A DNA stretch of 64,000 nucleotides from Elephas maximus indicus (taxonomy: Eukaryota; Chordata; Mammalia; Proboscidea; Elephantidae), in the NCBI RefSeq assembly GCF_024166365.1, contig NC_064835.1, positions 60,430,607 to 60,494,606 of the forward strand, read 5' to 3'. The notes under the pieces were generated by a model. The model was not told the origin of the DNA. It worked only from the letters and a program-made list of their open reading frames with translations, and did not search any database. This document shows, piece after piece, positions 34,026 to 46,312 of the stretch; within the stretch, counting starts at the first letter, position 1; each line of letters opens with the position of its first letter. The position numbers were made by a program, and so were the translations under genes.

Positions 34026-36885
34026 ATAAATGTCACTTAACATATTTTGGTTCAAATTCTTCTTCGATTGTTAAATGCATGTGTGTGTGTATATATATAC
34101 ATATATATACATTTTTTTTTCTCAGTTAGTGTTGTTGAAGAAATAAATGACAGTGTTAGCCAGGTGTCTGGCATGAGGTACAGCCTAAATAAACCCTGCC
34201 TACCTCTACCTTTCAGGAGCTCTTATCGTGTGTGATAAGAGACTGGGCTGGCTCCTTTCATAACTGGCTCTTTGATTTCCTAATCCTCAGATAAGTAATT
34301 CCTCCTCCCTCATAAGCTTTTATTCTATTCATTAGGCTTTTCTCATCTGACCAAAGGGTAAGACAGACTGACCTCCTCTCTGCTGTCTGAGCCTGAAATC
34401 TGAGGCCTTTTTAGTAGCTTCTTAGCAACCTAGAAGAAAAGCACTATGGTGGTGGGTCCTGTAATTTACCGAGCATGAAAACCACTTGAGATCATGTTAA
34501 AGCTGAGTGCAAGGCCTCACTGTTAAGGCATCTGATTCAGTATGTTGAGAGCTGGGCCTTGGAATCTGTATTTAAAAATACCTCCTGGTGATTCTGGCAC
34601 ATGAGGTCTTCAGATGACACTTGGAGGATCACTGTCCTTAGGACCCAACTTTTCTTCCTCTTGGGGGATTACAGGGCTGCCAGGGCTCAGCAGTTCAAAA
34701 AACTGGCTGTTTTTTTTTTGTTGTTGTTGTTTTCTCCTTCATTGATATGCCAGGAGGCATATATTTATTAATTTACAAGGACAACCTTGATCGGAAAGAA
34801 AAAAATTAATTTCTGAAGCACTAATTAAGAGTCATAGCACATGGCCTCTGTCAGACTCCGACAGCTGTAGGGACTTGTCCTTTCCTATTAGCAAGCCTAG
34901 CTACAGATGTTGCCCTCAGTGTGTCTGAATGGTTTAAAGGCCAAATAGGAGCCCAGGGAATTTGACTCTTTGCAGTAAGGATTTCTAAAATATAAGATAC
35001 TGATAATCAACCCATAAAGCCAGGCTTTTCTGCTTGCTCTAAAGCCACGTGCCCCCTTACCGAAGGACAAGTTCAACATCCAAACTTGGTTGAGGGAAAC
35101 GTGGGAGATGCGGGAGGCAAAGAAACACACCGTGGGACCCCCTTATTGCGTATGTATGGTCCCTTGTGGGCGTGGGGAGCCACCTGCACATCCAGAGACC
35201 AAAAAAAAAAAAAAAAGTCCAGAATTATAGAGCAGTTGAGCCGAATGGTGAGTCCTGTGAACAGTTTCTGATTCCTCCCGGGCATCTTCTGTCACATGGT
35301 GAATTCTTGGTTAGCGTCAGAGGCTGGGTGGGAAGTCTTGCTTTTGCAGAAATCATGCCTCATACTCACACACATGAGTTTGGAAAGACTTTCCAGTGTT
35401 TGCATGTTTTTGGAATTGGGTTTCCACATAAAAACCCAGCTTTCTGGCTTCTCCTGAAAAATCCAAAGAGCTGGCCATACAGGAGCTCCCATTTCCTCTT
35501 GCCCATCCCCTCCTCCCCGTTTCCTCTATTACTAACACCTTGCCTCAGTGTGGTGCATTTGGTACAATTGATGAACCAATATTGATACCTTATTATTGAC
35601 GAAAAGAACATCATTTACATTAGGGCTCCCTCTTTACATTGTACAAGACTATGGGTTTTGACTAACACATAATGTCATGTGTCCACCTTACAGCATCATG
35701 CAGAATAGTTTCATTGCCTTAAAGATGCCCTGTGGTTCATCTATTCACCCTTGCCTCTCATATTTGCTGTATTCTCATTCACAGCTCATCTGAAGGGAGG
35801 TGATTTCACTCTTTCATGATGAGGTGCCTGTCTGCCAGCCACCATCCCTGTGGGAAAGACCAGGGGGGCTGAAGGCGTTCACAGGTAAGCCTTTGCTCAT
35901 CTAGCAGAGGTGTCCATGACTTCCATCCCCCCCTGCCCCAGTGCGTGACAGTCAAGTCTTAGCCACAAAGCCCAAGGTGACCAACTCATCCCATTTGCCT
36001 GAGGCGTTCCTGGTTTTAGCACTGAAAGTCTTGGGAAATCCCTCAATCCCAAGCTAACCAAGATGGCTGCTCACTCTGCCTCCAGGAGGCCAAACAGGCT
36101 CTGGAATTTGAGGCTCTGGGCTTCAGACTTTGCCACACAATCTTGAGTTCCTTCTGCCCCAGCTTCAGAAAGCCCGTCCGGCTCTGGAGAGAAGCCAGAA
36201 GCAGCCTCTCATAAGAACTCATGCATGCTGTCAGGGCAGGAGCAACTGAGGATGTACTTGGATCTTTCTGTAGTGATTGGGGAAATTAGACCAATTAGAC
36301 CCCTTCCCATCCCTGCCCCTTATACGTAACACAGCCAGATAAGGATTTAATGGCTAGGGAAGGCCAACCATCTAACCTGGTCCTGAGATTGTCTGCCTGG
36401 CCTCCTGTCTGGCTGAGCACTCATGAAAGCTATTGTCTATATATGTCTGTATGCCTGGCTTCCTGGACCCAAGGGAGGTGGCTTCTCCTGTAATCACAAG
36501 GATGGAAAATAGAGATTTTAAAATAGTTTAAATTTCTTAGGATCAGGATTCCCCTCAGAACATATTTGGCTCTTAGACATTTCCCTTTCAAATACTTTCC
36601 AGTGCCACCGTTTCTGAAAAACAGGTCTTCCTGTACCAATTTATGCTACATAGACACGTAGTTAGGTGTAAACTGAACTCATGACTATACCCACCTAGCT
36701 GCTTCTTTTTGTTCAATTTTTTTTTTTTACATTTTTTGGGTCAGTCATAAGATTCCTATGTGCTTTTTATGGAAAATATTAAAAATTCAGGCAAATATTA
36801 AAAGAAAACGATGCATTATTCCCCACATAAATACACTTCTATTAACTTTATAGGTATACAAATTTGTATCATCTTTCTTTCACTT
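34026..36885. other. Mostly unassigned; MER5-like piece and simple repeats
   Basis: A (TG)n/(TA)n tract lies at 34078-34111. A MER5-like fragment lies at about 34465-34640 ('gcctcactgttaaggcatct', 'cctcctggtgattctggcac'). An A-run occurs at 35201-35216. The segment 34740-34900 is AT-rich with 'ctaattaag' core motifs and free of repeats. Open frames at 35073-35614 overlap on both strands with no domain. No gene is recognised. Confidence 0.35.
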
Positions 36886-37081
36886 AATGTAATATTAAGC
36901 CCATTAGAAAAACCAAACTCATTGCCATCGAGTCAATTCCGACTCATAGCAACCCTATAGGATAGAGTAGAATTGCCCCATATAGTTTCCAAGGAGTGGC
37001 TGGTAGATTTGAACTGCTGACCTTTTGGTTAGCAGGGGTAGCTCTTACCCACTATGCCACGAGGGTTTCCAATGTAATATT
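36886..37081 (-). mobile_element. AfroSINE, antisense, with target duplication
   Basis: Short-form SINE (about 36907-37070) between 'aatgtaatatt' at 36886-36896 and 37071-37081 (perfect 11 bp). Tail motif 'gccatcgagtcaattccgac' and head 'gaccttttggttagcagggg'. Confidence 0.92.
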
Positions 37082-37154
37082 GCACTTTACGAATAGAACA
37101 TAATATACTCAGATAGCCTCCTGATATTGAGCATTTCGGTTTCTTCCTTATGGA

Positions 37155-38190
37155 TAACATGGTGAAGAATGGTAAATCCAGAGCACTTAATCGTGCTCAT
37201 GCAGAAGCTGTACATAGACCAAGAGACAGTTGTTCAAACAGAACAAGGGAATATCATGTGGTTTAAAATTAGGAAAGGTGTGTGTCAGGGTTGTATCCTT
37301 TCAGCATACTGATTTAATCTGTATGCTGAGCAAATAATCCAAGAAGCTGGACTACAGGAAGAAGAAAGAGACATTAGGATTGGAGGAAGATTCACTAACA
37401 ACCTGTGTGTGATATGCAGATGACACAACCTTGCTGGAAGAAAATGAAGAGGATTTGGAGCACTTACTGATGAAGATCAAAGACTACAACCTTCAATATG
37501 GATTACACCTCAACGTAAAGAAAACAAAAATCCTTACAACTGGACCAATAAGCAAGACCATGATAAACAAGGAAAATATTGAAGTTGTCTAGTATTTCAT
37601 TTTACTTGGATCCACAATCAATGCCCATGAAAGCAGCAGCCAAGAAATCAAATGATGTATTGCATTGAGCAAATCTGCTGCAAAAGACCTCTTTAAAGTG
37701 TTAGAAGGTGAAGGTGTCACCTTGAAAACTAAGGTGTGCCTGACTCAAGCCATGATATTTTCAATCGACTCATATGCATGCCAAAACTGGACAATGAATA
37801 AGGAAGTCTGAAGAAGAATTGATGCCTTGGAATTATGGTGTTAGTGAAGAATACAGAGTATACCATAGGCTGCCAGAAGAATGAACAAATCTGCCTTGGA
37901 AGAAATACAGCCAAAATGCTCCTTAGAAGCGAGCATGGGTACACTTGATCTCATGTATTTTGATCATGTTATCAGGAGGAACCAGTCCCTGGAGAAGGAC
38001 ATCATGCTTCGTAGAGGATCAGTGAAAAAGAGGAAGACCCTCAATGAGATGGACTGACACAGTGGCTGCAACAGTGGGTTCAAACATAGCAACGATTGTG
38101 AGAATGGTGCAGGACCAGGCAGTGTTTCATTCAATTGTACGTAGGGACACCATAGTTAGAACCACCTTGACTGTACATAACAATAAGTTT
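37155..38190 (+). pseudogene. RTE LINE 3' kilobase, sense
   Basis: It begins within the RT domain ('ccagagcacttaatcgtgct'). It passes motif B ('aaaggtgtgtgtcagggttg') and the YADD codons (37413-37424, 'tatgcagatgac') and ends near 'ctgtacataacaataag'. A short 'gtgtgt' expansion just before YADD disturbs the frame, and no long ORF survives. The minus-strand frame 37729-37944 is a shadow. Confidence 0.88.
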
Positions 38191-40004
38191 TCCTCCAATT
38201 TTTTTAATAGATAATTCTGCAACATACATACCTAGTCATATACCTGTAGCTATATCTTCAATAGGTTCAATAAAATTTTCCAAAAGTGGACTTTCTGGAA
38301 CAAAGAGTATGAATATTTTAAAGTTCTTAATATATAGCACATCACCAAAGTGATTTCCAGTAGTCCGTGTGAGTCTGTACTGTCACACAAATAATATTAT
38401 TATTATTTATTTTAACATTTGACAATATAATAGATGAAATTTAATCACAGATATTTGAATTAATTATTTGATGTATTTATCAATTAATTTGATTTATTTA
38501 TTGCCACTGACATTAAACTTTTTCTTGGGTTTATTGTGTTTTTTGTCCTTTTTTATCCATTTATTACATTTTTAGATTTTTTAATGAACTTGTGCTGTTT
38601 ACATATTAAGAATGTGATATTGTGTTGGAAACATTTGATGAGAATATTTCTATGTTTACGAAGTTTACTTTTATATCATTTTATAATGTGCAGAATATTT
38701 AATTTTGTGTAACCAAGTTTATCTACCTTTTCTCCGTTATGTAAGATAATTAACACAACTAAAGGACAAAAACAATGAGGGCATATTAGTTGCCATAAGA
38801 CATAATAAAGATTAAAAACAAATATTCTTAATGCCTAGAGAGCATGTTCAGATCAGTAAAAGGAAATCTTTGCAACACAATTGGAAAACTGAGTACAGCA
38901 CAGGAAAGACAAATAGTTAACAAGCATGTGACATACACATTCAACCTAATTAATCATGGAAGAAAAGTAGATTAAAATGCAGTGCCAATTTTCACCCATG
39001 AAATAGTAAAGAGTAAAAAAATAATAATATGTTGGCTAAGAACAAGACAAGATTGGCATTCTTATGCTAAGAGGGACGTAAACGTGCTTGACCTTTCTGG
39101 AATTAATTTTACAATATCCATCCAAAGCCTTAAAACAGTCCATAGCTTTTTACCCAGTAATTATACTTTCGGAACTTGATCCCAACTTAATGATGAGAAA
39201 TGAGGGCACAGATAACACAAAGATACCCACCATGTAATCATTTATGAGAAAAACAAAAATTAGAAATACAGTAAGTTTCCAGCATCAGAGGAATGTTGTA
39301 AAAAACCATGGCATATCCATACAATTAAAATATCGTTCCATCATTGAAAAGATACTCACGAAGAATTTAATGTCAAAGAAATGCTCATAATTTTTGTTAA
39401 GTAAAAAGAGAGATGAAACTGTATTATCAAAGCTAACTAGCTAAATGGTACCTTAACTAGCTAAATGGTACCTAAGACTGGGGTGTGTGTGTGTGAGTGT
39501 AAGGATACAAAAAGAGATGCTCAGAGGAAGAGGAAGAAATAATGGCTATCACCAAGTTGTTGGATTATGACTAATATTTCCTTCTTTTACACTTCTATTT
39601 TTCTAATTTTCTAGAATGTGCATGCAAAATGCCTTAAAAATAAGAGAATTCAATCTATGGTATTTCTTAATCATTCCACTAATAGAGAATTTACTCATGT
39701 CAAGACAATTCATCCTTCTCAGAAAGCTGTGTTAAATTTATAGAGACAGAGAAGAAAAGTAAGTTTCCCTAAAGTTCCTAACCATTTTAACTTCTTTGGG
39801 TCATTCAGAATGCATCTTATTTCTCTTCTGTACAACAGTGTAATTTCGTCCTCTAACGATTAAGCATTTGCTTCATGCTGTAGCCTCAGTGCCTATGATA
39901 GCGACTGGCACATACCAATCACACAGCACATATTTGTTGAATGAATAAAACATAATCCAAATCTTCCATCTCTTAGACATGGCTCTTCGTCTCTCCCTCT
40001 CATG
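38191..40004. other. Unassigned, AT-rich; L2 fragment near its end
   Basis: Very AT-rich at 38380-38720. A duplicated 'taactagctaaatggtacct' occurs at about 39430-39473. A short (GT)n lies near 39484-39498. An L2 3' end is at 39880-39955 ('cacatatttgttgaatgaat'). No gene recognised. Confidence 0.4.
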
Positions 40005-40531
40005 GTCAAATCTGCTGCAAAAGACCTCTTTTAAAGTATTAAAAAGCAAAGATGTCACTTTAAGGATTAAGGTGTGCCTGACCTAAGCCATGGTGTTTTC
40101 AATTGCCCCATATGTATGCAAAAGCTGGACAATGAATAAGAAAGCCCAAAGAATGGTTGCCTTTGAATTATAGTGTTAGCGAAGAATATTGAATATATAC
40201 CATGGACTGCCAAAAGAATGAACAAATTGTCTTGGATGAAGTACAGACAATGTGCTCCTTAGAAGTGAGGATGGTGAGACTTCATCTCACATACTTTGGA
40301 CATGTTATCAGGAGGGATCCATCCCTAGAGAAGGACATCATGCTTGGTAAAGTAGAGGGTCAGCAAAAAAGAGGAAGACCCTCAACTAGATGGACTGACG
40401 CAACGGCTACAGCAACGAGCTCAAGCATAGCAATGATCATGCGGATGGCACAGGACCGGACAGTGTTTGTTCCTGTTGTATATAGCGTGTGAGTTGGAAC
40501 CAAGTCGAAGGCACCTAACAACAACGACAAC
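40005..40531 (+). mobile_element. RTE LINE 3' end, sense
   Basis: 'gtcaaatctgctgcaaaaga', 'atggactgccaaaagaatga', 'aaaagaggaagaccctcaac' and tail 'gcacctaacaacaacgacaa'. The frame at 40202-40492 is the RTE C-terminal region (LTYFGHVIRRDPSLEKD, KRGRPSTRWTD), partly open. Confidence 0.9.
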
Positions 40532-40919
40532 AATTCTCATGATCAAACTCCTCTATTTCCTTTTGTCAAGATTCTTAAGTTGTGGCTTCTAAGAGACCAA
40601 ATGAGGTCTGACCTGTAACCCCTCTGGATAATATATCACAAATACTAGCTCGGATTGCATTAATTTCTTTGGCAGTCACATCACACTGCGGGTTAATATT
40701 AATCTCTCTGAATGTTAAAACCTCTGTGTCTTTTTATAAACGTGTCTGCCCACTCCTGCCTCTCCAAACTTGCATTTATTCGGTTGCTTTTTTTGGACTC
40801 ATGTGAAAGGCTTTACATGAATCTCCATTAAATTAATCTTGCAAGAATCAAATGGCAATCCTACTGTATCCTGATTCTGTCTTTTCATGTATTTATGACC
40901 CTTTGCAGTTTATGTCATA

Positions 40920-41330
40920 AAAAAAATTTTTTTTTTGTCATACACATGTTTAATTAGCAAACTCTATTTCTTTAAGTTAAAGGGTAGGTTTCTATGGTTA
41001 CAAGAAACGGCCCTCCAAACTGAAGTTGAGCCATTTATCATTTGGGGTAAATTCTTTCAATAAATTACAAATCCCATTATTATCTGCCCCATACATTTCC
41101 ATTTCATCTACTAGATTATTACAGGAGATTACGTCACCTATCTTGCTGGAGTCTAAATATACAGCAATTGCCAGATGGCTATGGTGGATGTAATCCCATT
41201 TAGCCCAACAGTCAGTCTTCCCCTCTTCAAGAGGCAAATATAATGGAGAAATCACAGTCTCATTCCATATTGAAGAAGAGAAATATTTTCCTAATTGCTC
41301 CATAAATCTGCCCAGTAGCCCTGGTTTTTT
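40920..41330 (-). pseudogene. Unidentified 101-codon ORF with downstream A-run (possible retrocopy)
   Basis: The minus-strand frame 41303-40998 encodes MEQLGKYFSS... and ends ...NFSLEGRFL. It is preceded in frame by about 12 codons (from near 41340) back to a stop. Amino-acid composition is well mixed rather than simple, with Trp, Cys and acidic runs (LVDEMEMYGADNN). Downstream on the minus strand are about 60 bp, then 'aattaaacatgtgtatgac' and an A-run (T-run 40929-40938 on plus), as in a processed mRNA copy or retroelement 3' end. I do not recognise the family. No introns, start context or target duplication were established. It could be a chance ORF. Confidence 0.3.
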
Positions 41331-41539
41331 CGGCCCTGGTTTTCAGTGGAGGAGGCATTCTGCATTATTGTCTCTTCTGCCCAGTAACCTCTCAAAATGT
41401 TGGGATTTTTCCACAACCTTGATTCCTTCTTCTTTACACCCCTAATCTAACCCAGCAGTGAGCTCCATCAGCTTCACCTCCAAAATACATCACAAATATG
41501 ACCATTAATACACTGCTATGACACTGGTCCAAACCACCT

Positions 41540-41860
41540 CTTTTTCTACCTGAACAAATGCAGTAGCCTCCTAGCCAGTCTCCTTGCCTCCACTCTGCCC
41601 AGTTCATCAGCTACACAGTGGCAAAGAGATAAAATTGTGTCATTTCTCTGCTTAAAATAAAATCTGAAGCCCTTACCATGTTCTACAAAATCCTACATGA
41701 TCTGTCCTTGGCTACTGCTAAAAAATGAACTCCCCATCTGTCCCCTTGCCCCTATGCTCTAGATAGTCTGTTCTTCTTTCTACTTCTCAACCATATGCTT
41801 GGTCCTTTTTCAGAACCTTTCCACGTGTTGTCCCTTTTGCTTGGAGCACTCTTAATTAAA
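41540..41860 (+). mobile_element. L2 LINE fragment
   Basis: L2 3'-region pattern: 'agtctccttgcctccactct', 'ctacaaaatcctacatgatc' and 'cttttgcttggagcactctt'. Ancient and diverged. Confidence 0.65.
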
Positions 41861-42536
41861 GATAATTTTAAAATTATTACCTGGTAAATACTAAACCTCT
41901 TAACAGTTACAGCTTATCTACACAAAGCCTGAATTTTAGGATTATCCTTGCCTTTTCATCTGGCACTTTGAAATTATTATACATGAATGATGTTTATGTT
42001 ATTGAAAGAATGAAGTCAGTCTCTTTCCTTTGGGAGTAGTCATGGAGTATAGCTTCATGCACCACCTATGAAATTCTGTTAGTGACTTGGGTCCATCTTA
42101 AATAAGTCATAACACCCTGAAGCCAATACCGTTAAGACTACAAACACACACACCAGGCTGTACTTGATATTTTCCTGGCATCCCCCCTCTTTTGCCATTT
42201 TTAGGCAAGGTCAACCCTAGGGAAAATTGGCATCCAGGCTCTACTTGGGGGACTTGCTATCTAGTTTGGAGTTGTGGCTTCTCTATCATTTGTTCCAGTT
42301 TGGGGATCCTCTCTTCCAACCCCATACCTATCACAATGCTGTCTGCAGGTACTGTAGATACAAGATGCTATGACTGGGATATTGTCTTACCTGGCATATT
42401 CTGGTACCTATGTAGTATTTTTCCTTTTATTTTAGGATTCTTAGAGTCTAAACTTAGGTGTACATTCAGAGTAAATAAGCATTATGAGAATGATTCATGG
42501 TAAAAAGACATGTTTATGAATATCAATTATGTATGT
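41861..42536. other. Unassigned, single-copy-like
   Basis: No gene or clear repeat. The frame at 42192-42503 (103 codons) has no domain signal. Confidence 0.35.
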
Positions 42537-42700
42537 TCCAATTGCCGTTGAGTTAATTGCAACTCACAGAAAAAACACCAAAATAGTCCATATTCCTAAG
42601 TTTCTCTGTGATAGTTTCACCACTCTCCTGAAACCCCCAGCAGGTTTCAGATAGACAGTTCTACCTATCAAATTGCCAACTGTTGAAAACCACCTTCCTA
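42537..42700 (-). mobile_element. Degraded AfroSINE, antisense
   Basis: 'attgccgttgagttaattgc' plus 'aactcacag' matches the reversed SINE tail, and 'tcaaattgccaactg' may be the head. The middle is unrecognisable. Confidence 0.35.
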
Positions 42701-42885
42701 CAAGTTAAACCCATAGGGTTACTTCAGTTTATCTGCACTGTCCTGCTATAAACCTGTGGTCCTCTTGCCACCAGCTACTTCTTTCTATTTTTCTTGCATT
42801 CCTTCTCTTTTTTCCTTTTTCTTCTACCCTCCCAACAGATTGGGTATGGTAGGCTGAATAATAATAATTAAGGGTGTTCACTGAC

Positions 42886-44880
42886 ACATTGAACAATAAT
42901 GACCAAAGACCAGATGAGCTGAGAAATGACATCAAGGACAAAAGGTCATTAAAAAGACAGGAAAGAAAGAACAGACAAAAATGGATGTCAGAAGAGACTC
43001 TGAACCTTGCTCTTGAACATAGAGTAATAAAGCAAATGGAAGAAATAATGAACTAGAACAATGAATAGAAAATTTCAAAGGGTGACTTGAAAAGACAAAG
43101 TAAAGTATTATAATGAAGTGTGCACAGGCCTGTAGTTAGAAAACCCAAACAGAAGAACATACTTGGCATTTCTCAAGCTGAAAGAACTGAAGAAAAAAAT
43201 TCAAGCATTGAGGTGCAATACTGAAGGGTTCTATGGGAAAAATATTAAACAACACAGGAATCATCAAAAGATGGAAGGAATACACAGTCACTGTACCAAA
43301 AAGAACTGGTCAACATTCATGCACATCAGGAAATAGCACATGGCCAAAAAACAATGGTACTGAAGGAAGAAGTCCAAGCGTCACTGAAGGCATTGGCAAA
43401 AAACAAGACTCCAGAAATTGCCGGAATATCAATTGAGATGTTTCAACAAGCGGAAGCAACCCTGGAGTTGCTCACCGCTTATGTCAAGAAATTTGGAAGA
43501 CATCTACCTGGCCAACCAACTGGAAGAAATCCATTCCAAGGAAAGGAGATCCAACAGAATGCAGAAATTATCAAGCAATATCATTAATTTCAGACGCAAG
43601 TAAAGTTTTGCTGAAGATCATTCAGAAGTGATTACAGCAGTACATTGACAGGAAGCTGCCAGAGGTCGAAGCTGGATTCAGAAGACATGAAATGAGGGAT
43701 ATTACTGATGTCAGAAGGATCTTGGCCGAAAGCAGAGACTACCAGAAACCTGGTTACCTGCATTTTATTGACTATGCAAAGGCATTTGACTGTGTGGGTC
43801 ATAACAAATTATTGATAATACTGGGAAGAGTAGGAATTCCAGAACACTTAATTGTGCTCATGAGGAACCAGTACATAGACTAAGAAGCAGTCATTCAAAC
43901 AGAACAAAGGGATACTGTGTGGGTTAAAGTCGGGAAAGGTGTGTGTCAGGGTTGTATCTTATTCAACTTATATGCTGAGCAAATAATCAGAGGAACTGAA
44001 CTATACGAAGAAGAAAGAGGCATCAGAATTGGAGGAAGGCTCATTGACAATCTGCAATATGCAGATGACACAACCTTGCTTTCTGAAAGTGAAGAGGACT
44101 TGAAGCACTTACTGATCACAATCGAAGACTATAGCTTTCAGTATGAGTTATTAAAAAAAAAAACCCATTGCCATGGAGTCGATTCCAACCCATAGCAACC
44201 CTACACCTCAACATAAAGGAAACAAAAATCCTCATAACTGGACCAATAAGCAACATCATGATAAAAAGAGAAAATATTGAGGTTCTCAAGGATTTCACTT
44301 TACTTGGATCCACAATCAACGCCCATGGAAGCAGTAGTCGGGAAATCAAATGACACATTGCATTGGGCAAATCTGCTGCAAAAGACCTCTTTACAGTATT
44401 AAAAAGCAAAGACGTCACTTTGAGGACTAAAGTGCACCTGACCCAAGACACGGTGTTTTCAATCACCACATATACATGTGAAAGTTGGACAATGAATAAG
44501 GAAGACTGAAGAAGAATTGATGCCTTTGAATTGTGGTGTTGGCAAAAAATATTGACTGTACCATGAACTTCTGGAATAATAAACAAATCTGTCTTGGAAG
44601 AAGTACAGCCACAGTCCGTTTTGGAAACAAGGATGGCAAGACTTTGTCTCACATACTTTGGACATGTTATCGGGAAGGATGTCCCTGGAGTAGGACATCA
44701 TGCTTGGTAAAGTGGAGTGTCAATGAAGAAGAGGAAGACCCTCAGCAAGATGGACTGACACAGTGGCTGCAACAATACACTCAAGCAACACAGCGATCAT
44801 GAGGACCAGGCAGTGCTGAATTTTGTTATACATAGTATTGCTATGAGTTAGAACTGACCGGATATCACCTAACAACAACA
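42886..44880 (+). pseudogene. 2-kb RTE LINE, sense, broken ORF
   Basis: The longest RTE copy here. In order: the linker region (DIKDKRSLKRQERKNRQKW), KNKTPEIAGISIEMFQQ, RT motif A (FIDYAKAFDCVGHNKLL, 43762-43812 region), motif B (GKGVCQGC) and motif C YADD at 44058-44069. The C-terminal region and tail 'tatcacctaacaacaacaac' follow. Open blocks 42874-43056, 43354-43587, 43692-43883 and 43917-44195 lie in different frames, so it is inactive. The N-terminal endonuclease is absent through 5' truncation. A SINE scrap sits at 44154-44205. Full RTE elements are about 3.2 kb. Confidence 0.92.
44154..44205 (-). mobile_element. Tiny AfroSINE tail fragment inside RTE
   Basis: A-run then 'cccattgccatggagtcgat' and 'tccaacccatagcaacc' interrupt the RTE between 'cagtatgagtta' and 'tacacctcaacataaag', which are adjacent in intact RTE copies (compare 37495-37515). 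Confidence 0.8.
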
Positions 44881-44898
44881 ACACAGAGGTGTTCATAA

Positions 44899-45104
44899 GG
44901 AGCCCTGGTCACGCAGAGGTTAAGCACTCCACTGCTAACCAAAAAGTTGGCAGTTAGAACCCACCAGTGGCTCCGAGGAAGAAAGACATGGCAGTCTGCT
45001 TCAGTAAAGATTTACAGCCTCGGAAACCCTATGGGGCACTTCGGCTCTGTTGTATGGGGTCACTATGAGTTGGAATCAACTCAATGACAACAGGTTTGAA
45101 GGTG
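44899..45104 (+). mobile_element. AfroSINE, sense, full-length long form
   Basis: 'aggagccctggtcacgcaga' at the start, insert 'gacatggcagtctgcttcag', and tail 'cactatgagttggaatcaac'. It is sandwiched directly between an RTE tail and an L1. Confidence 0.88.
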
Positions 45105-46200
45105 CAACATCTCATAACATGGAGGAATCTGCAAGGCATTATGCTGAGTGAAATTAGTGGCAAAAGGACAAATATTGTACGAGATCACTATTATAAGAAC
45201 TCAAGAAAAAGTTTAAACACAGAAGAAAATATTCTTTGATGGTTAGTGGGGTGAGGAGGGAAGGAAAGGGGTATTTACTAATTAAATAGTAGACAAGAAC
45301 TATTTTAGGTGAAGGGAAAGACAACACACAATACAGGAGAGGTCAGCGCAACTGGACTAAACCAAAAGCAAAGATGTTTTCTGAATACAACTAAATGCTT
45401 CAAAGGCCAGAGTAGCAGGGAGGGGGATCTGGGACCATGGTTTCAGTGAGCATCTAGGTCAACTGGCATAACAAAATGTATTAAGAAAACATTCTGCATC
45501 CCACTTTGGTGAGTGGTGTCTGGAGTCTTAAAAGCTAGCAAGCGGCCATCTAAGATTCATCAATAGGTCTCATCTTAGCTGGAGCAAAGGAGAATGAAGA
45601 ACACCAAAGACACAAGATAAATATGAGCCCAAGAGACAGAAAGGGCTATATAAACCAGAGACTCCATCAGCCTGAGACCAGAAGAACAAGATGGTGCCTG
45701 GCTATCACCGATGACTTCCCTGATAGGAAAAAAACAGAGAATCCCTGATGGAGCAGGAGAACAGTAGGATGCAGACCTCAAATGCTTGTAAAAAGACCAG
45801 GCTTAATAGTCTGCCTGAGACTGGAGGGACCCCAGAGGTCATGGCCCCTGGACCCTCTGTTAGCCCAAGACTGGAACCATTCCAAAAACCAACTCTTCAG
45901 ACAGGGATTGGACTGGACTATAAGACAGAAAATGATACTAGTGAGGAGTGAGCTTCTTGGCTCAAGTAGACACATGAGAGTATGTGGGTAGCTCCTGTCT
46001 GGAGGCGAGATGAGAAGGTAGAGGGGGACAGAAGCTGGTTGAATGGACATGGGGAATACAGGGTGGAGAGAAGGAGTGTGCTGTCACATTAGGGGGACAG
46101 CGGCTAGGGGTACATAGTAAGTTTTGTATGAGAGACTGATTTGATTTTTAAACTTTCACTTAAAGCATAATAAATTAAAAAAAAAAATTTAAGGAAAAAA
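45105..46200 (+). mobile_element. L1 3' end, sense, 5'-truncated
   Basis: It starts in the last ORF2 region ('aaggcattatgctgagtgaa') and runs through the full 3'UTR to 'actttcacttaaagcataat' and an A-rich tail. Counterpart of 14515-15570, reversed. No clear target duplication was found because SINEs abut both ends. Confidence 0.92.
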
Positions 46201-46202
46201 AA

Positions 46203-46312
46203 AGGTCAGTGGTTGAAACCACCAGGCCCTCCTTGGAAACCCTATGGGGCAGTTCTACTCTGTCCTATAGGGTCACCATGAGTGGGAATCAACTCAACAG
46301 CAATGGGTTTTG
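46203..46312 (+). mobile_element. AfroSINE 3' portion in L1 A-tail
   Basis: 'gtcagtggttgaaaccacca', 'aaaccctatggggcagttct' and 'accatgagtgggaatcaact'. It lies at the end of the L1 A-tail, a favoured landing site for retroposons. Confidence 0.85.
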
